Shown: in pieces, positions 1-5,414 of the stretch | How positions within the stretch are numbered: the stretch's first letter is position 1 | Layout: the number at the start of each line of letters is the position of its first letter | DNA from: Lactobacillus delbrueckii | Lineage (GTDB): Bacteria; Bacillota; Bacilli; Lactobacillales; Lactobacillaceae | Direction of reading: 5' to 3' | Assembly: GCA_004556255.1 (NCBI GenBank) | Contig: SFHY01000097.1 | Location: 1 to 5,414 of the forward strand | Length of the DNA: 5,414 bases | Position numbers and translations under genes: made by a program | Notes under the pieces: model-generated | The model's input: only the letters and a program-made list of their open reading frames with translations | What the model was told of the DNA's origin: nothing | Databases searched by the model: none

Positions 1-191
1 CCGCCAATTGTCATTTCATCCTTCATCGGGAAGAAGTCCGCTACTTGCTGGTACTGGTCTCCCGAAATAGGCAAGACGCGGATGCCTTTTGCCCGCAGCA
101 GGTCAAAATCACGTGCCCAGCGTTCACGCTCATAAAATCCCTTCCGCGGCATGAAGCTTTCATCCATATCAAAGGCAATCAATTTTATCAT
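1..191 (-). CDS. Cof-type HAD-superfamily hydrolase, N-terminal fragment (runs off the left edge)
   Basis: Only the first 63 codons are present; the gene continues beyond position 1. The protein opens with MIKLIAFDMDES, matching HAD motif I (DxDx[T/S]); Asp8 would be the phosphoryl-accepting nucleophile and Asp10 the acid/base. Motif II appears as LPISGDQYQQ with Ser43, resembling the SGNQY stretch of Cof/YidA-like (HAD-IIB) phosphatases. Such enzymes are soluble Mg-dependent phosphatases, usually acting on sugar phosphates or similar metabolites; the substrate cannot be told from this fragment. The start is the ATG at 191-189, preceded by an AGGAG about six bases upstream. It lies 36 bases after the nth stop on the same strand with no terminator between, so it probably belongs to the dnaD-nth transcript. 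Motif I reads DMDES rather than the usual DxDGT; Ser for Thr is conservative. Family assignment is good, specific function unknown. Confidence 0.85.
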   Translation of the reverse strand, partial: MIKLIAFDMDESFMPRKGFYERERWARDFDLLRAKGIRVLPISGDQYQQVADFFPMKDEMTIG

Positions 192-227
192 GGCTATCTC
201 CTGCAAAAAATTTTCTATTTTCTCAGC

Positions 228-857
228 TTAATCTAAATAGCTGTAGGGATCCGGGTTCTTGGCCCGGGCGGGCATCTTGTAGCGGCCAAAGAAAATCATG
301 GCATGGTGGGTATGGATCCACTCCTCCTTTGGCAGCAGCTCTTCCAGCCGCTTTTCCACCTGCAAAGGAGTTGCCTTCTCCGGCACGATCTTGAACTTCT
401 TGGCGATCCGGGACACGTGGGTGTCGACCGCAATTGCCGGAACTCCCCAGCCTTCAGCCAAAACGACATTGGCCGTCTTGTTGCCAACCCCAGCTAATTT
501 GACCAGGTCTTCCTTCTTGCCCGGCACCTGTCCGCCATATTCAGCGACCAGGGTTTGTGCCATTTCCTTGAGGTGCTTGGCTTTAGAATGATAGAGGCCC
601 AGGTGGGAAATATCTGCCTCGATCTCCTCCTGGCTGGCCGCCGCCATGGCTTCCGGGGTCGGAAAATCCGCGAAGAGCTGGGGGGTCACCTTGTTGACCA
701 TCTTGTCTGTCGTCTGCGCGCTGAGCAGGACCGCGCACAAAAGCTGGAAGCGGTCGTCCCAATTCAGCTCCCCTTTTGCTTCCGGAAACATGGCGTCAAT
801 CCGCTTTAAAACATTTCTTGCTTCTTCATCACTCAAGAGCTTTTCGTCTTTTTCCAT
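228..857 (-). CDS. nth: Endonuclease III-type DNA glycosylase/AP lyase, lacking the iron-sulfur cluster
   Basis: A 209-residue base-excision repair enzyme that removes oxidised pyrimidines and cleaves the strand at the abasic site. LLSAQTTD (44-51) matches the LLSAQATD segment of E. coli Nth. The helix-hairpin-helix is LAGVGNKTA (121-129) with catalytic Lys127, followed 18 residues later by Asp145 in AVDTH; both correspond to Lys120 and Asp138 of E. coli, so both catalytic residues are kept. The C-terminus is unusual: after HHAMIFFGRYKMPAR the protein ends within about 14 residues, where the family normally has four cysteines holding a [4Fe-4S] cluster. The only cysteine is Cys41. No other frame downstream supplies the missing cysteines, so this is not a simple frameshift. 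The ATG is preceded by GGGAGGA about six bases upstream. The gene starts 22 bases after the dnaD stop, so co-transcription is likely, and asnS-dnaD-nth order is conserved in Firmicutes. Confidence 0.95.
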   Translation of the reverse strand: MEKDEKLLSDEEARNVLKRIDAMFPEAKGELNWDDRFQLLCAVLLSAQTTDKMVNKVTPQLFADFPTPEAMAAASQEEIEADISHLGLYHSKAKHLKEMAQTLVAEYGGQVPGKKEDLVKLAGVGNKTANVVLAEGWGVPAIAVDTHVSRIAKKFKIVPEKATPLQVEKRLEELLPKEEWIHTHHAMIFFGRYKMPARAKNPDPYSYLD

Positions 858-879
858 TAAAATCCTCCCAAAAAATTTG

Positions 880-1527
880 CTAACGGTTTCTTTCCAGGTA
901 CTGCTGAACCTCGCTGGCGGTCTTTAAATCCATTCTCTGCCAGTTCAGCAGGATCCGGTCAACATACTTGAAGCTCATGGCCCGGGACAAGACTGCTTCC
1001 CGCAGGGCCAGCTTGATAATCTCCGGGGCGTAGTGGTCCAAATTCAGCCAGTCCTGGATTTCCTCCCGCTCAATTGGGGTCAGGTAGCGGCCAAATTCGA
1101 TCTCAAACTCCCGGGCCAGGTCACTCATTGGATCGTTGTTCAAGCTGTCTTTAGCTTCTTCTAAAACTTCCCCGTTCATGTCCTTAACCTGGACATGCTG
1201 GTCTAAATACTGGTCCAGCTTGTCATAGAGCTCATCCAGACTGTAGCGGCTGCTGATCTTCCCGCTGGCGTCCTTGGCCTGCCTAAGTGACAGGCAGCCC
1301 TTGTCCAGCAGGCTCTGGATCAAGAGGGTAACGTCACTGACGCTGAAATTGGTATTGGCCGCGATTTTTTCATTGCTGGGGAAGTAATTTCCCCTTTGAA
1401 AAAAAGCTTCCAGCTGCAAGACCAGGGCCAGTTCCGCTTCAGTCAAGCCCAGGCGGGCATAGTAGGCAATTAGGCCATTGCTGATGCTGGTCACCCCCAG
1501 CTGCCGGTAAAAATTGTAACTTGCCAT
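880..1527 (-). CDS. dnaD: DnaD-family replication initiation/primosome protein
   Basis: A 215-residue DnaD homologue. In Bacillus, DnaD works with DnaB and DnaI to load the replicative helicase at oriC and at restarted forks and remodels DNA. The N-terminal winged-helix (DDBH1) part covers about residues 10-110 and includes LIAYYARLGLTEAELALVLQ, as in DnaD relatives. A charged linker (about 110-135) leads to the DDBH2 domain (about 138-200), which ends in YVDRILLNW (188-196), the family's YxxxIxxxW DNA-binding motif. I prefer the ATG at 1527-1525 (MASYNFYRQL) because its N-terminus fits the family. The in-frame GTG at 1545 has no ribosome binding site and sits two bases from a terminator hairpin. 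The ribosome binding site for the ATG is itself weak (GTGAG, three bases away). The gene lies 90 bases after asnS, with the hairpin between them, and is followed by nth. Confidence 0.92.
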   Translation of the reverse strand: MASYNFYRQLGVTSISNGLIAYYARLGLTEAELALVLQLEAFFQRGNYFPSNEKIAANTNFSVSDVTLLIQSLLDKGCLSLRQAKDASGKISSRYSLDELYDKLDQYLDQHVQVKDMNGEVLEEAKDSLNNDPMSDLAREFEIEFGRYLTPIEREEIQDWLNLDHYAPEIIKLALREAVLSRAMSFKYVDRILLNWQRMDLKTASEVQQYLERNR

Positions 1528-1547
1528 TTTCTCACGTTCTTTCACAA

Positions 1548-1583
1548 AAAATAAAAGAGTGAGCTAACTCACTCTTTTATTTT
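1548..1583 (-). terminator. Perfect 16-bp AT-rich hairpin terminator after asnS
   Basis: The arms at 1548-1563 and 1568-1583 are perfect inverted repeats around the loop CTAA, with a short GC-containing core (GAGTGAG/CTCACTC) and AT-rich flanks. Read on the minus strand, the hairpin closes with a run of T interrupted by one A (TTTTATTTTTT), typical of intrinsic termination, 34 bases past the asnS stop. The plus-strand reading also ends in a T-rich arm, but no plus-strand gene needs it. The hairpin ends 20 bases before the preferred dnaD start codon, so it either separates asnS from dnaD or attenuates read-through. Confidence 0.85.
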
Positions 1584-1617
1584 AGCTTTTATTCTTGTTA
1601 AAAAACAACTAATGCGC

Positions 1618-2916
1618 TTATGGCTGCATTCTGTTGATCATTCTTGGGAATGGTACGGCTTCACGAACGTGGTCCAACTTGCAGATCCAAGCGATAACCC
1701 GTTCAAAGCCCATCCCGAAGCCGGAGTGCGGCACGCTGCCGTACTTTCTCAGGTCCAGGTACCAGGAGTAGTCATCCAGGTTAAGGCCCGCTTCTTCGAT
1801 TTGCGCCTTCAAGGTGTCGTAGTCAGCTTCACGTTCTGACCCGCCCATGATTTCCCCGTAGCCTTCTGGTGCTTCCACGTCGGCGCAGAGGTAAGTCAAT
1901 GGGTTTTCCGGGTTCTTCTTCATGTAGAACGGCTTGATTGCCACTGGGTAGTTGACGATGAAGAATGGCCGGTCAAATTGTTCTGACAGGAAGGCTTCGT
2001 CTGGCGCGCCAAAGTCGTCGCCCCACTTGAAGTCCTTGCCGGCATCTTGCAACATCTTAACCGCGTCATCGTAGGACAGGCGGGTGTAGTTACCTTCAGC
2101 GGCTGGGCGCAGCTTGTCTAAGTCCCGGCCCAGGATGCTTAATTCGTATTCGCAGTGTTCCAAAACCTGGCCAACCACGTAAGACAGGAAGCGTTCCTGC
2201 AGGTCCAGGGACTCATCTTGGTGCATCCAGGCCATTTCCGGTTCCATCATCCAGAATTCAGTCAAGTGCCGGCGGGTCTTGGAAGCTTCGGCCCGGAAGG
2301 TTGGCCCGAAAGTAAAGATCTTGCCGAAGGCTTCTGCCCCGACTTCCCCGTAAAGCTGGCCGGATTGTGACAGGTAAGCGTCGTGGTCGAAGTAGTCGAT
2401 GTGGAAGAGTTCCGTGGTTCCTTCTGGCGCTGAGTGCATCAACAAGGGAGCATCAAACTTCACGAAGCCTTCGTTTTCAAAGAAGTCGACCGTGGCCTTG
2501 AAGATCCGGTTTCTGATCTGCATGATGGCGAATGGCCGCCGGCTTCTCAGCCAGAGATGACGGTGGTCCAAAAGAAAGTCGATCCCGTGTTCCTTGTTGG
2601 TGATCGGGTAGCCTTCGTTGTTTGAGACAACTTCCAGGTCGCTGATCTGGATTTCGTAGCCGAAGTGAGACCGGGCGTCTTCATGGATGGTCCCGGTGAT
2701 GTAGAAGCTTGCTTCCTGGCGCAGGCCCTTGGCTGCTTCAAAAACTTCCTCACTGACATCGTTCTTGCGGACAACGCCTTGGAAGAAGGCTGTACCATCT
2801 CTTAATTGCAGGAAGACGATCTTCCCGCTGGACCGCTTGTCGGTCAGCCAGACGTGCATTCTGACTTCTTCATCTACGTGCTTGCTTGATTCTCTGATTG
2901 AAATCAATTCTGTCAT
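1618..2916 (-). CDS. asnS: Asparaginyl-tRNA synthetase
   Basis: A complete 432-residue class IIb aminoacyl-tRNA synthetase that attaches asparagine to tRNA-Asn in the cytoplasm using ATP. The N-terminal OB-fold anticodon-binding domain spans about residues 15-100. Catalytic motif 1 lies around FFENEGFVKFDAPLL (145-159), motif 2 around FGPTFRAE (203-210) through RRHLTEFWMMEPEMAW, and motif 3 is GFGMGFERVIAW (399-410) with its conserved arginine. EGTTELFHIDYF and SQSGQLYGEV (183-192) are typical of AsnRS rather than the closely related AspRS, and no GAD insertion domain of bacterial AspRS is present. Length is normal. The ATG at 2916 follows AAAGAGA about six bases upstream. It lies 72 bases after asnA with no clear terminator or strong promoter, so it is probably co-transcribed under the T-box. 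Direct charging by this enzyme avoids the Asp-tRNA-Asn amidation route for making Asn-tRNA. Confidence 0.97.
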   Translation of the reverse strand: MTELISIRESSKHVDEEVRMHVWLTDKRSSGKIVFLQLRDGTAFFQGVVRKNDVSEEVFEAAKGLRQEASFYITGTIHEDARSHFGYEIQISDLEVVSNNEGYPITNKEHGIDFLLDHRHLWLRSRRPFAIMQIRNRIFKATVDFFENEGFVKFDAPLLMHSAPEGTTELFHIDYFDHDAYLSQSGQLYGEVGAEAFGKIFTFGPTFRAEASKTRRHLTEFWMMEPEMAWMHQDESLDLQERFLSYVVGQVLEHCEYELSILGRDLDKLRPAAEGNYTRLSYDDAVKMLQDAGKDFKWGDDFGAPDEAFLSEQFDRPFFIVNYPVAIKPFYMKKNPENPLTYLCADVEAPEGYGEIMGGSEREADYDTLKAQIEEAGLNLDDYSWYLDLRKYGSVPHSGFGMGFERVIAWICKLDHVREAVPFPRMINRMQP

Positions 2917-2988
2917 GTTTATCTCTTTACCTCGGTATTTTATTGTCTATCTTGCTCTTATATTCTTCTTTTTGCTTAACTAGCTTTC

Positions 2989-4005
2989 TTACAGAAGCTG
3001 GATCTTGGCTGCCTGGCACTTTTCTACGATCTCGTCAGGCCAGATGCTAGCTTGGACTTCACCGATGTGGGCCTTGCCCAAAAGCAGCATGCAAAGTCTT
3101 GACTGGCCGATTCCGCCGCCGATGGAGTAAGGGAGGTCACCCTTTAAGAGGGCTTGGTGGAAAGGCAGGTCTAACCGGTCTTCAGCACCGGCAAGCTTCA
3201 GCTGCTCTTTTAAGCGGTCTTCATCGACCCGGATACCCATGCTGGAGACTTCAAAGGCCCGCTGGAGGGGTTCGTACCAGAAGAGGAGGTCACCGTTCAA
3301 AGTCCAGTCATCGTAGTCTGGTGCCCGGAGGTCATGCGGCTTCTTGGAAAGCGGGAGCGCGCCGCCGATGTGTTCCAAGAAGACTGCTCCCTTTTCCTGG
3401 CAGATCTTGTCTTCGCGCCGGCTTGGGGTTAAGGATGGCCAGCGGGCTTCCAGTTCTTCACTAGTTACGAAGCTGATTTCTTCTGGCAGGTGGTAGGCGG
3501 CTTGCGGGTAGAGGGCACGGACGTGGTATTCCATCCCTTTGATGGTTTCAAAGATCCGCTGGACAGTTTGGCGGAGGGTTTCCTCAGTCCGTTCGCTCTT
3601 GTCGATGACCTTTTCCCAGTCCCACTGGTCAACGTAAACGGAGTGGAGGTTGTCCAAAACTTCTTCGTCTTTTCTGATGGCGTTCATGTTGGTGAAGAGG
3701 CCTTCACCGTGGCCGAAGCCGTAGTGCTTGAGGGCCCAGCGCTTCCACTTGGCCAGGGAGTGGACGATTTGCAATTCGCCTTCATCCCCGTCGTGCAGGG
3801 TAAAGGAAACCGGCTTTTCCCAGCCAGAGAGGTTGTCGTTTAAGCCGGAAGACTTCTTAACAAACATGGGAGCGGAAATTCTTTCCAGATTCATCGCGGT
3901 CCCGAATTCAGTCTGGAAGGTTTCCCGGATGTAGCGGATTGCCTTTTCCGTTTCGCGGATGGTCATTTTCGGATCGTAATCACTTGGAATAACTAATTTA
4001 GCCAT
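2989..4005 (-). CDS. asnA: Aspartate-ammonia ligase (ammonia-dependent asparagine synthetase A)
   Basis: A 338-residue cytoplasmic enzyme that makes asparagine from aspartate, ammonia and ATP through an aspartyl-AMP intermediate; its fold is that of a class II tRNA synthetase core. Landmark segments match E. coli AsnA (330 residues): SSGLNDNLSG (52-61), HSLAKWKRW (82-90), GEGLFTNMNAIRKDE (100-114), HSVYVDQWDWEKV (121-133), DWTLNGDLLFWY (233-244), SSMGIRVD (254-261) and the glycine-rich SIGGGIGQSRLCMLLLG (294-310) with the ATP-contacting arginine. The start chosen is the ATG at 4005 (MAKLVIPSDYDP), preceded by AGAGG eight bases upstream and aligned with the family N-terminus. The reading frame stays open to a TTG at 4071, but that stretch lies in the T-box terminator. 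asnA is the first gene of the asparagine transcript and is followed 72 bases later by asnS. Confidence 0.97.
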   Translation of the reverse strand: MAKLVIPSDYDPKMTIRETEKAIRYIRETFQTEFGTAMNLERISAPMFVKKSSGLNDNLSGWEKPVSFTLHDGDEGELQIVHSLAKWKRWALKHYGFGHGEGLFTNMNAIRKDEEVLDNLHSVYVDQWDWEKVIDKSERTEETLRQTVQRIFETIKGMEYHVRALYPQAAYHLPEEISFVTSEELEARWPSLTPSRREDKICQEKGAVFLEHIGGALPLSKKPHDLRAPDYDDWTLNGDLLFWYEPLQRAFEVSSMGIRVDEDRLKEQLKLAGAEDRLDLPFHQALLKGDLPYSIGGGIGQSRLCMLLLGKAHIGEVQASIWPDEIVEKCQAAKIQLL

Positions 4006-4048
4006 ATCTCTTGCCTCTGCTAAAAATCTAATACTTGTCAAAAGGGCA

Positions 4049-4092
4049 TAAAAAGAGCCTTTCATCCCCAAAAACTACAGGGACGAAAGGCT
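4049..4092 (-). terminator. Regulated T-box terminator upstream of asnA
   Basis: On the minus strand, AGCCTTTCGTCCC (4092-4080) pairs with GGGATGAAAGGCT (4068-4056) in a 13-bp stem with one G-U pair and an 11-base loop, followed by CTTTTTA. The 5' arm overlaps the CGTCCC needed for the competing antiterminator, as expected for a T-box. It ends 43 bases before the asnA ATG. Confidence 0.92.
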
Positions 4093-4319
4093 TCTTTCCG
4101 CGGTACCACCCACCTTGTTCTAAACGAACCACTTCAAGCACCAACATGCTCTAGCAGGGTAACGTCCTGCAGGCGGCACGGCTTACTGTGACTTCAGCCG
4201 GCGATCTGGAAAAAGTGTTATTCAAAAAGCCAGGGTCTGTTGCCTTTTCACCAGCCGGCAACTCTCTGAGAGATTGTGCTTTCCTACTCGTCTTTCTCAT
4301 CTTTTGACTTATTTGATTA
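4049..4319 (-). promoter_or_regulatory. Asparagine T-box riboswitch leader of asnA-asnS
   Basis: The roughly 270-base leader reads uncharged tRNA-Asn and decides between terminator and antiterminator. Stem I shows the AGTA of the specifier loop (minus strand of 4285-4288), the AGAGAG bulge (4262-4267), and an apical stem GTTGCC/GGCAAC (4257-4262 with 4239-4244) closing a GGTGAAAA-containing loop. The 3' side of the specifier loop reads GAATAACAC, with AAC (4219-4217) as an Asn codon followed by the usual A. A GCAGG/CCTGC hairpin (4154-4170) and a GTTC/GAAC hairpin (4117-4129) follow. The T-box itself is GGTGGGTGGTACCGCGG (4098-4114), and the terminator comes after it. Uncharged tRNA-Asn would stabilise the antiterminator and allow asnA-asnS transcription. 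I recall an antitermination-controlled asnA-asnS operon described in L. bulgaricus, which agrees. The 5' end is inferred from the promoter. Confidence 0.93.
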
Positions 4320-4325
4320 AGTAAA

Positions 4326-4353
4326 ATTCTAATACGGATTTAATTTTTGTCAA
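4326..4353 (-). promoter_or_regulatory. Sigma-A type promoter for the asnA-asnS T-box transcript
   Basis: On the minus strand, a perfect -35 box TTGACA (4353-4348) and a -10 box TAGAAT (4331-4326, five of six consensus bases) are separated by 16 bases. Transcription would begin near 4319, just before the T-box stem I. The -35 box lies only 17 bases past the dedA stop codon. Confidence 0.85.
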
Positions 4354-4370
4354 GATCAAAGGCGAAAAAA

Positions 4371-4985
4371 TTATTTTTTAAAGATCAAGCCCTTCTTCTT
4401 GAGCAGGAAGACAGTGGCTACGATGACGCAGAAGGCAATTAAAACGATTACGCTGATGCCCTCAAATTCCTGGACGACCTGCTGGTAGGCGTTGCCGGCA
4501 AAGCGGCCAGCGTAGATCAAAACTGTGTTCCAGATGGCCGTGCCCAGGATGGTGTAGAAGCTGAACCGGGCCAAAGAGAAGCGGCTCATCCCGGCTGGCA
4601 GGGAGATTAAGCTGCGGACGACTGGAATAAAGCGGCCAAAGAAGGTGGCTGCCCGGCCGTGACTGTTAAAGTAATTTTCAGTCTTGGCGATTTTCTCCGG
4701 GGAAAGACCAAAGCGGCGGCCCACCTTGCTATTTGCGAAACGAGAAAGGCGGTCTTGGTCAAAGAAGGTGCCGACCCAGTAGAGAATTACCGCGCCGATG
4801 AAGGCCCCGATTGTGGAGGCGATGATGGCTCCCGGGATAGACAGGTTGGCTGACAGGGTCAGGAAACCGGTAAAGGTCAGGATCAATTCGGAAGGGATTG
4901 GGGGAAAAATGTTTTCAGCTGCAATCAACAAGGCAACGGCGACATAGCCATAGTTTTGAATCAGCTGCGTGATTGTCTCGTTCAT
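4371..4985 (-). CDS. DedA-family (SNARE-associated/VTT domain) membrane protein
   Basis: A 204-residue integral membrane protein of the DedA family. Members act in membrane homeostasis, and some are flippases that recycle lipid carriers such as undecaprenyl phosphate or phosphatidylethanolamine; the substrate here cannot be told. The conserved acidic segment is ENIFPPIPSE (24-33, Glu24). The family's arginine-rich motif is FFGRFIPVVRSLISLPAGMS (115-134) with Arg118 and Arg124. Hydrophobic stretches lie at about 12-40 (likely re-entrant), 52-72, 113-131, 141-160 and 176-195, and the tail ends in KKKGLIFKK, a cytoplasmic-side positive end. The ATG at 4985 follows GAGG about 11 bases upstream, a rather long spacing. 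It is the only gene between the divergent intergenic region and the asnA promoter. No GC-rich terminator follows the stop, so read-through into the T-box leader is possible. Confidence 0.93.
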   Translation of the reverse strand: MNETITQLIQNYGYVAVALLIAAENIFPPIPSELILTFTGFLTLSANLSIPGAIIASTIGAFIGAVILYWVGTFFDQDRLSRFANSKVGRRFGLSPEKIAKTENYFNSHGRAATFFGRFIPVVRSLISLPAGMSRFSLARFSFYTILGTAIWNTVLIYAGRFAGNAYQQVVQEFEGISVIVLIAFCVIVATVFLLKKKGLIFKK

Positions 4986-5138
4986 GAGTTGTTATACCTC
5001 TAATCTATTCTGTCTGTATTTTCGTAAATCCAGAATAACAGAATAAAGGGAGGAAAAGGGCAGTCTGACAAGGATTTTAAGAGATAATTTGGAATTACTT
5101 TACATCTATTTAACTTTACTTTTTTAAGTTTGTAATAG

Positions 5139-5160
5139 AATTAATTGGGCCTAATTAATT
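5139..5160. repeat. 22-bp near-perfect palindrome, possible operator
   Basis: AATTAATTGGGCCTAATTAATT in full is AATTAATT, a GGGCCT core, then AATTAATT; 20 of 22 positions obey dyad symmetry around the central GGCC. It lies about 65 bases upstream of the extended -10 promoter on the plus strand and about 150 bases upstream of dedA on the minus strand. Shape and place fit a dimeric regulator site, but no consensus is recognised and AT-rich DNA yields such palindromes by chance more easily. Confidence 0.4.
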
Positions 5161-5224
5161 TTTGGCTTAAGAAAAAGAAGAAAAGAAATTAAGCAGATTT
5201 TATGCACAATTAAAGAGGATTGTC

Positions 5225-5233
5225 TGTTATAAT
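5225..5233 (+). promoter_or_regulatory. Candidate extended -10 promoter for the gene at 5385
   Basis: TGTTATAAT combines a perfect TATAAT (5228-5233) with the TGn extension that can replace a good -35; no convincing -35 box is seen at 17 bases. A start near 5240 would give a leader of about 145 bases. A second TATAAT at 5335-5340 (giving a leader of about 37 bases) also lacks a well-spaced -35, although a TTGATG lies 14 bases upstream. Confidence 0.5.
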
Positions 5234-5270
5234 CGTTTCAACGCATTAAGGAAATGCCTAATAGCAGCAA

Positions 5271-5297
5271 AGAAAAGAAGCTTACAAGCTGTTTTCT
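5271..5297 (+). other. Small imperfect hairpin in the leader of the gene at 5385
   Basis: AGAAAA (5271-5276) can pair with TTTTCT (5292-5297), and AGCT (5279-5282) with AGCT (5287-5290), around a TACA loop with a small internal loop. It would lie in the leader if transcription starts near 5240. It is AT-rich and lacks a following T-run, so it is unlikely to be a terminator for the plus strand. Confidence 0.3.
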
Positions 5298-5384
5298 CTG
5301 ATCAAAGGCGAATCTTGATGCTGGGAAAATTGAATATAATTCGTAATATACTATGTCATTAAATTTATTCAAGGAGAGGTAAAT

Positions 5385-5414
5385 ATGACTAACGTAACTA
5401 TCGAACAAGCAGTT
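5385..5414 (+). CDS. Start of an unidentified gene (first ten codons, runs off the right edge)
   Basis: The reading frame begins MTNVTIEQAV and continues past the end of the window with no stop. Support for a real start comes from a very strong ribosome binding site, AAGGAGAGG (5371-5379), with AAGGAG eight bases before the ATG, and from candidate -10 boxes upstream. Ten residues are too few to recognise a family; there is no signal-peptide character in them. The strong ribosome binding site suggests efficient translation. It is transcribed divergently from dedA. Confidence 0.75.
   Translation, partial: MTNVTIEQAV

Larger units (their letters stand above)
4986..5384. other. 399-base AT-rich divergent intergenic region
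   Basis: This lies between the start codons of the minus-strand dedA and the plus-strand gene at 5385. No convincing open reading frame or known RNA is visible. It holds a 22-bp near-palindrome (5139-5160), an extended -10 promoter (5225-5233), a further TATAAT (5335-5340), a small hairpin (5271-5297) and the strong ribosome binding site of the right-hand gene. The 5090-5220 part is markedly richer in A+T than the flanking genes. Candidate dedA promoters on the minus strand are weak: TTGTCA at 5075-5070 lacks a good -10 partner at normal spacing. Confidence 0.7.

Noticed and set aside
228..300. Frameshift as the cause of the missing Nth cysteines
   Set aside because: Reading the other frames gives at most one cysteine before a stop, and the downstream gene begins 36 bases later, leaving no room for the cluster loop.
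1528..1545. GTG start for dnaD six codons upstream
   Set aside because: It has no ribosome binding site and lies next to the terminator hairpin; MASYNFYRQL fits the family start better.
3099..3464. 121-codon plus-strand open frame opposite asnA
   Set aside because: It is an antisense shadow of a clearly real gene in GC-rich third-position DNA, with low-complexity Arg/Gly-rich translation and no ribosome binding site.
3490..3843. 117-codon plus-strand open frame opposite asnA
   Set aside because: It is antisense to conserved asnA coding sequence, lacks initiation signals, and its Val/Phe-rich translation reflects the opposite-strand codons.
4006..4071. In-frame N-terminal extension of asnA up to a TTG at 4071
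   Set aside because: The extension lies inside the T-box terminator, has no ribosome binding site, and the family N-terminus matches the ATG at 4005.
5028..5046. Short tandem CAGAATAA copies upstream of dedA
   Set aside because: There are only two copies of about eight bases, too short and too AT-rich to call a repeat element or operator.

Overview
The window looks like a piece of a low-iron, lactic-acid-bacterium chromosome. The best guess is Lactobacillus delbrueckii (bulgaricus group): GC-rich third codon positions, Firmicutes-style ribosome binding sites, and an asnA-asnS pair behind a T-box leader, which I recall as a described arrangement in L. bulgaricus. The species is an inference from content, not from a database match.

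Almost everything lies on the minus strand, so transcription runs from high to low coordinates. From right to left: a 399-base AT-rich intergenic region (4986-5384) separates a divergent plus-strand gene, of which only the first ten codons are present (from 5385), from a DedA-family membrane protein (4371-4985). A consensus-like promoter just past the dedA stop drives an asparagine T-box riboswitch leader (about 4319-4049). It controls asnA (ammonia-dependent asparagine synthetase) and asnS (asparaginyl-tRNA synthetase). A strong AT-rich hairpin then ends the asnS transcript. After it come dnaD (primosome component), nth (endonuclease III-type DNA glycosylase) and the start of a Cof-type HAD hydrolase that runs off the left edge.

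The genes form two functional groups. asnA makes asparagine and asnS charges it onto tRNA-Asn. The T-box senses uncharged tRNA-Asn (specifier AAC), so both steps rise together when charged tRNA-Asn is scarce. dnaD and nth serve replication restart and base-excision repair; asnS-dnaD-nth is a long-conserved neighbourhood in Firmicutes.

I see no mobile element, CRISPR array, tRNA or rRNA gene, and no evidence of a wholly new system. The points most worth a second look are an Nth that lacks all four iron-sulfur cluster cysteines, details of the T-box (tandem Asn codons, duplicated UGG, an imperfect match to the expected discriminator base), a perfect 16-bp terminator-like hairpin ending 20 bases before the dnaD start codon, and a 22-bp near-palindrome in the divergent intergenic region.
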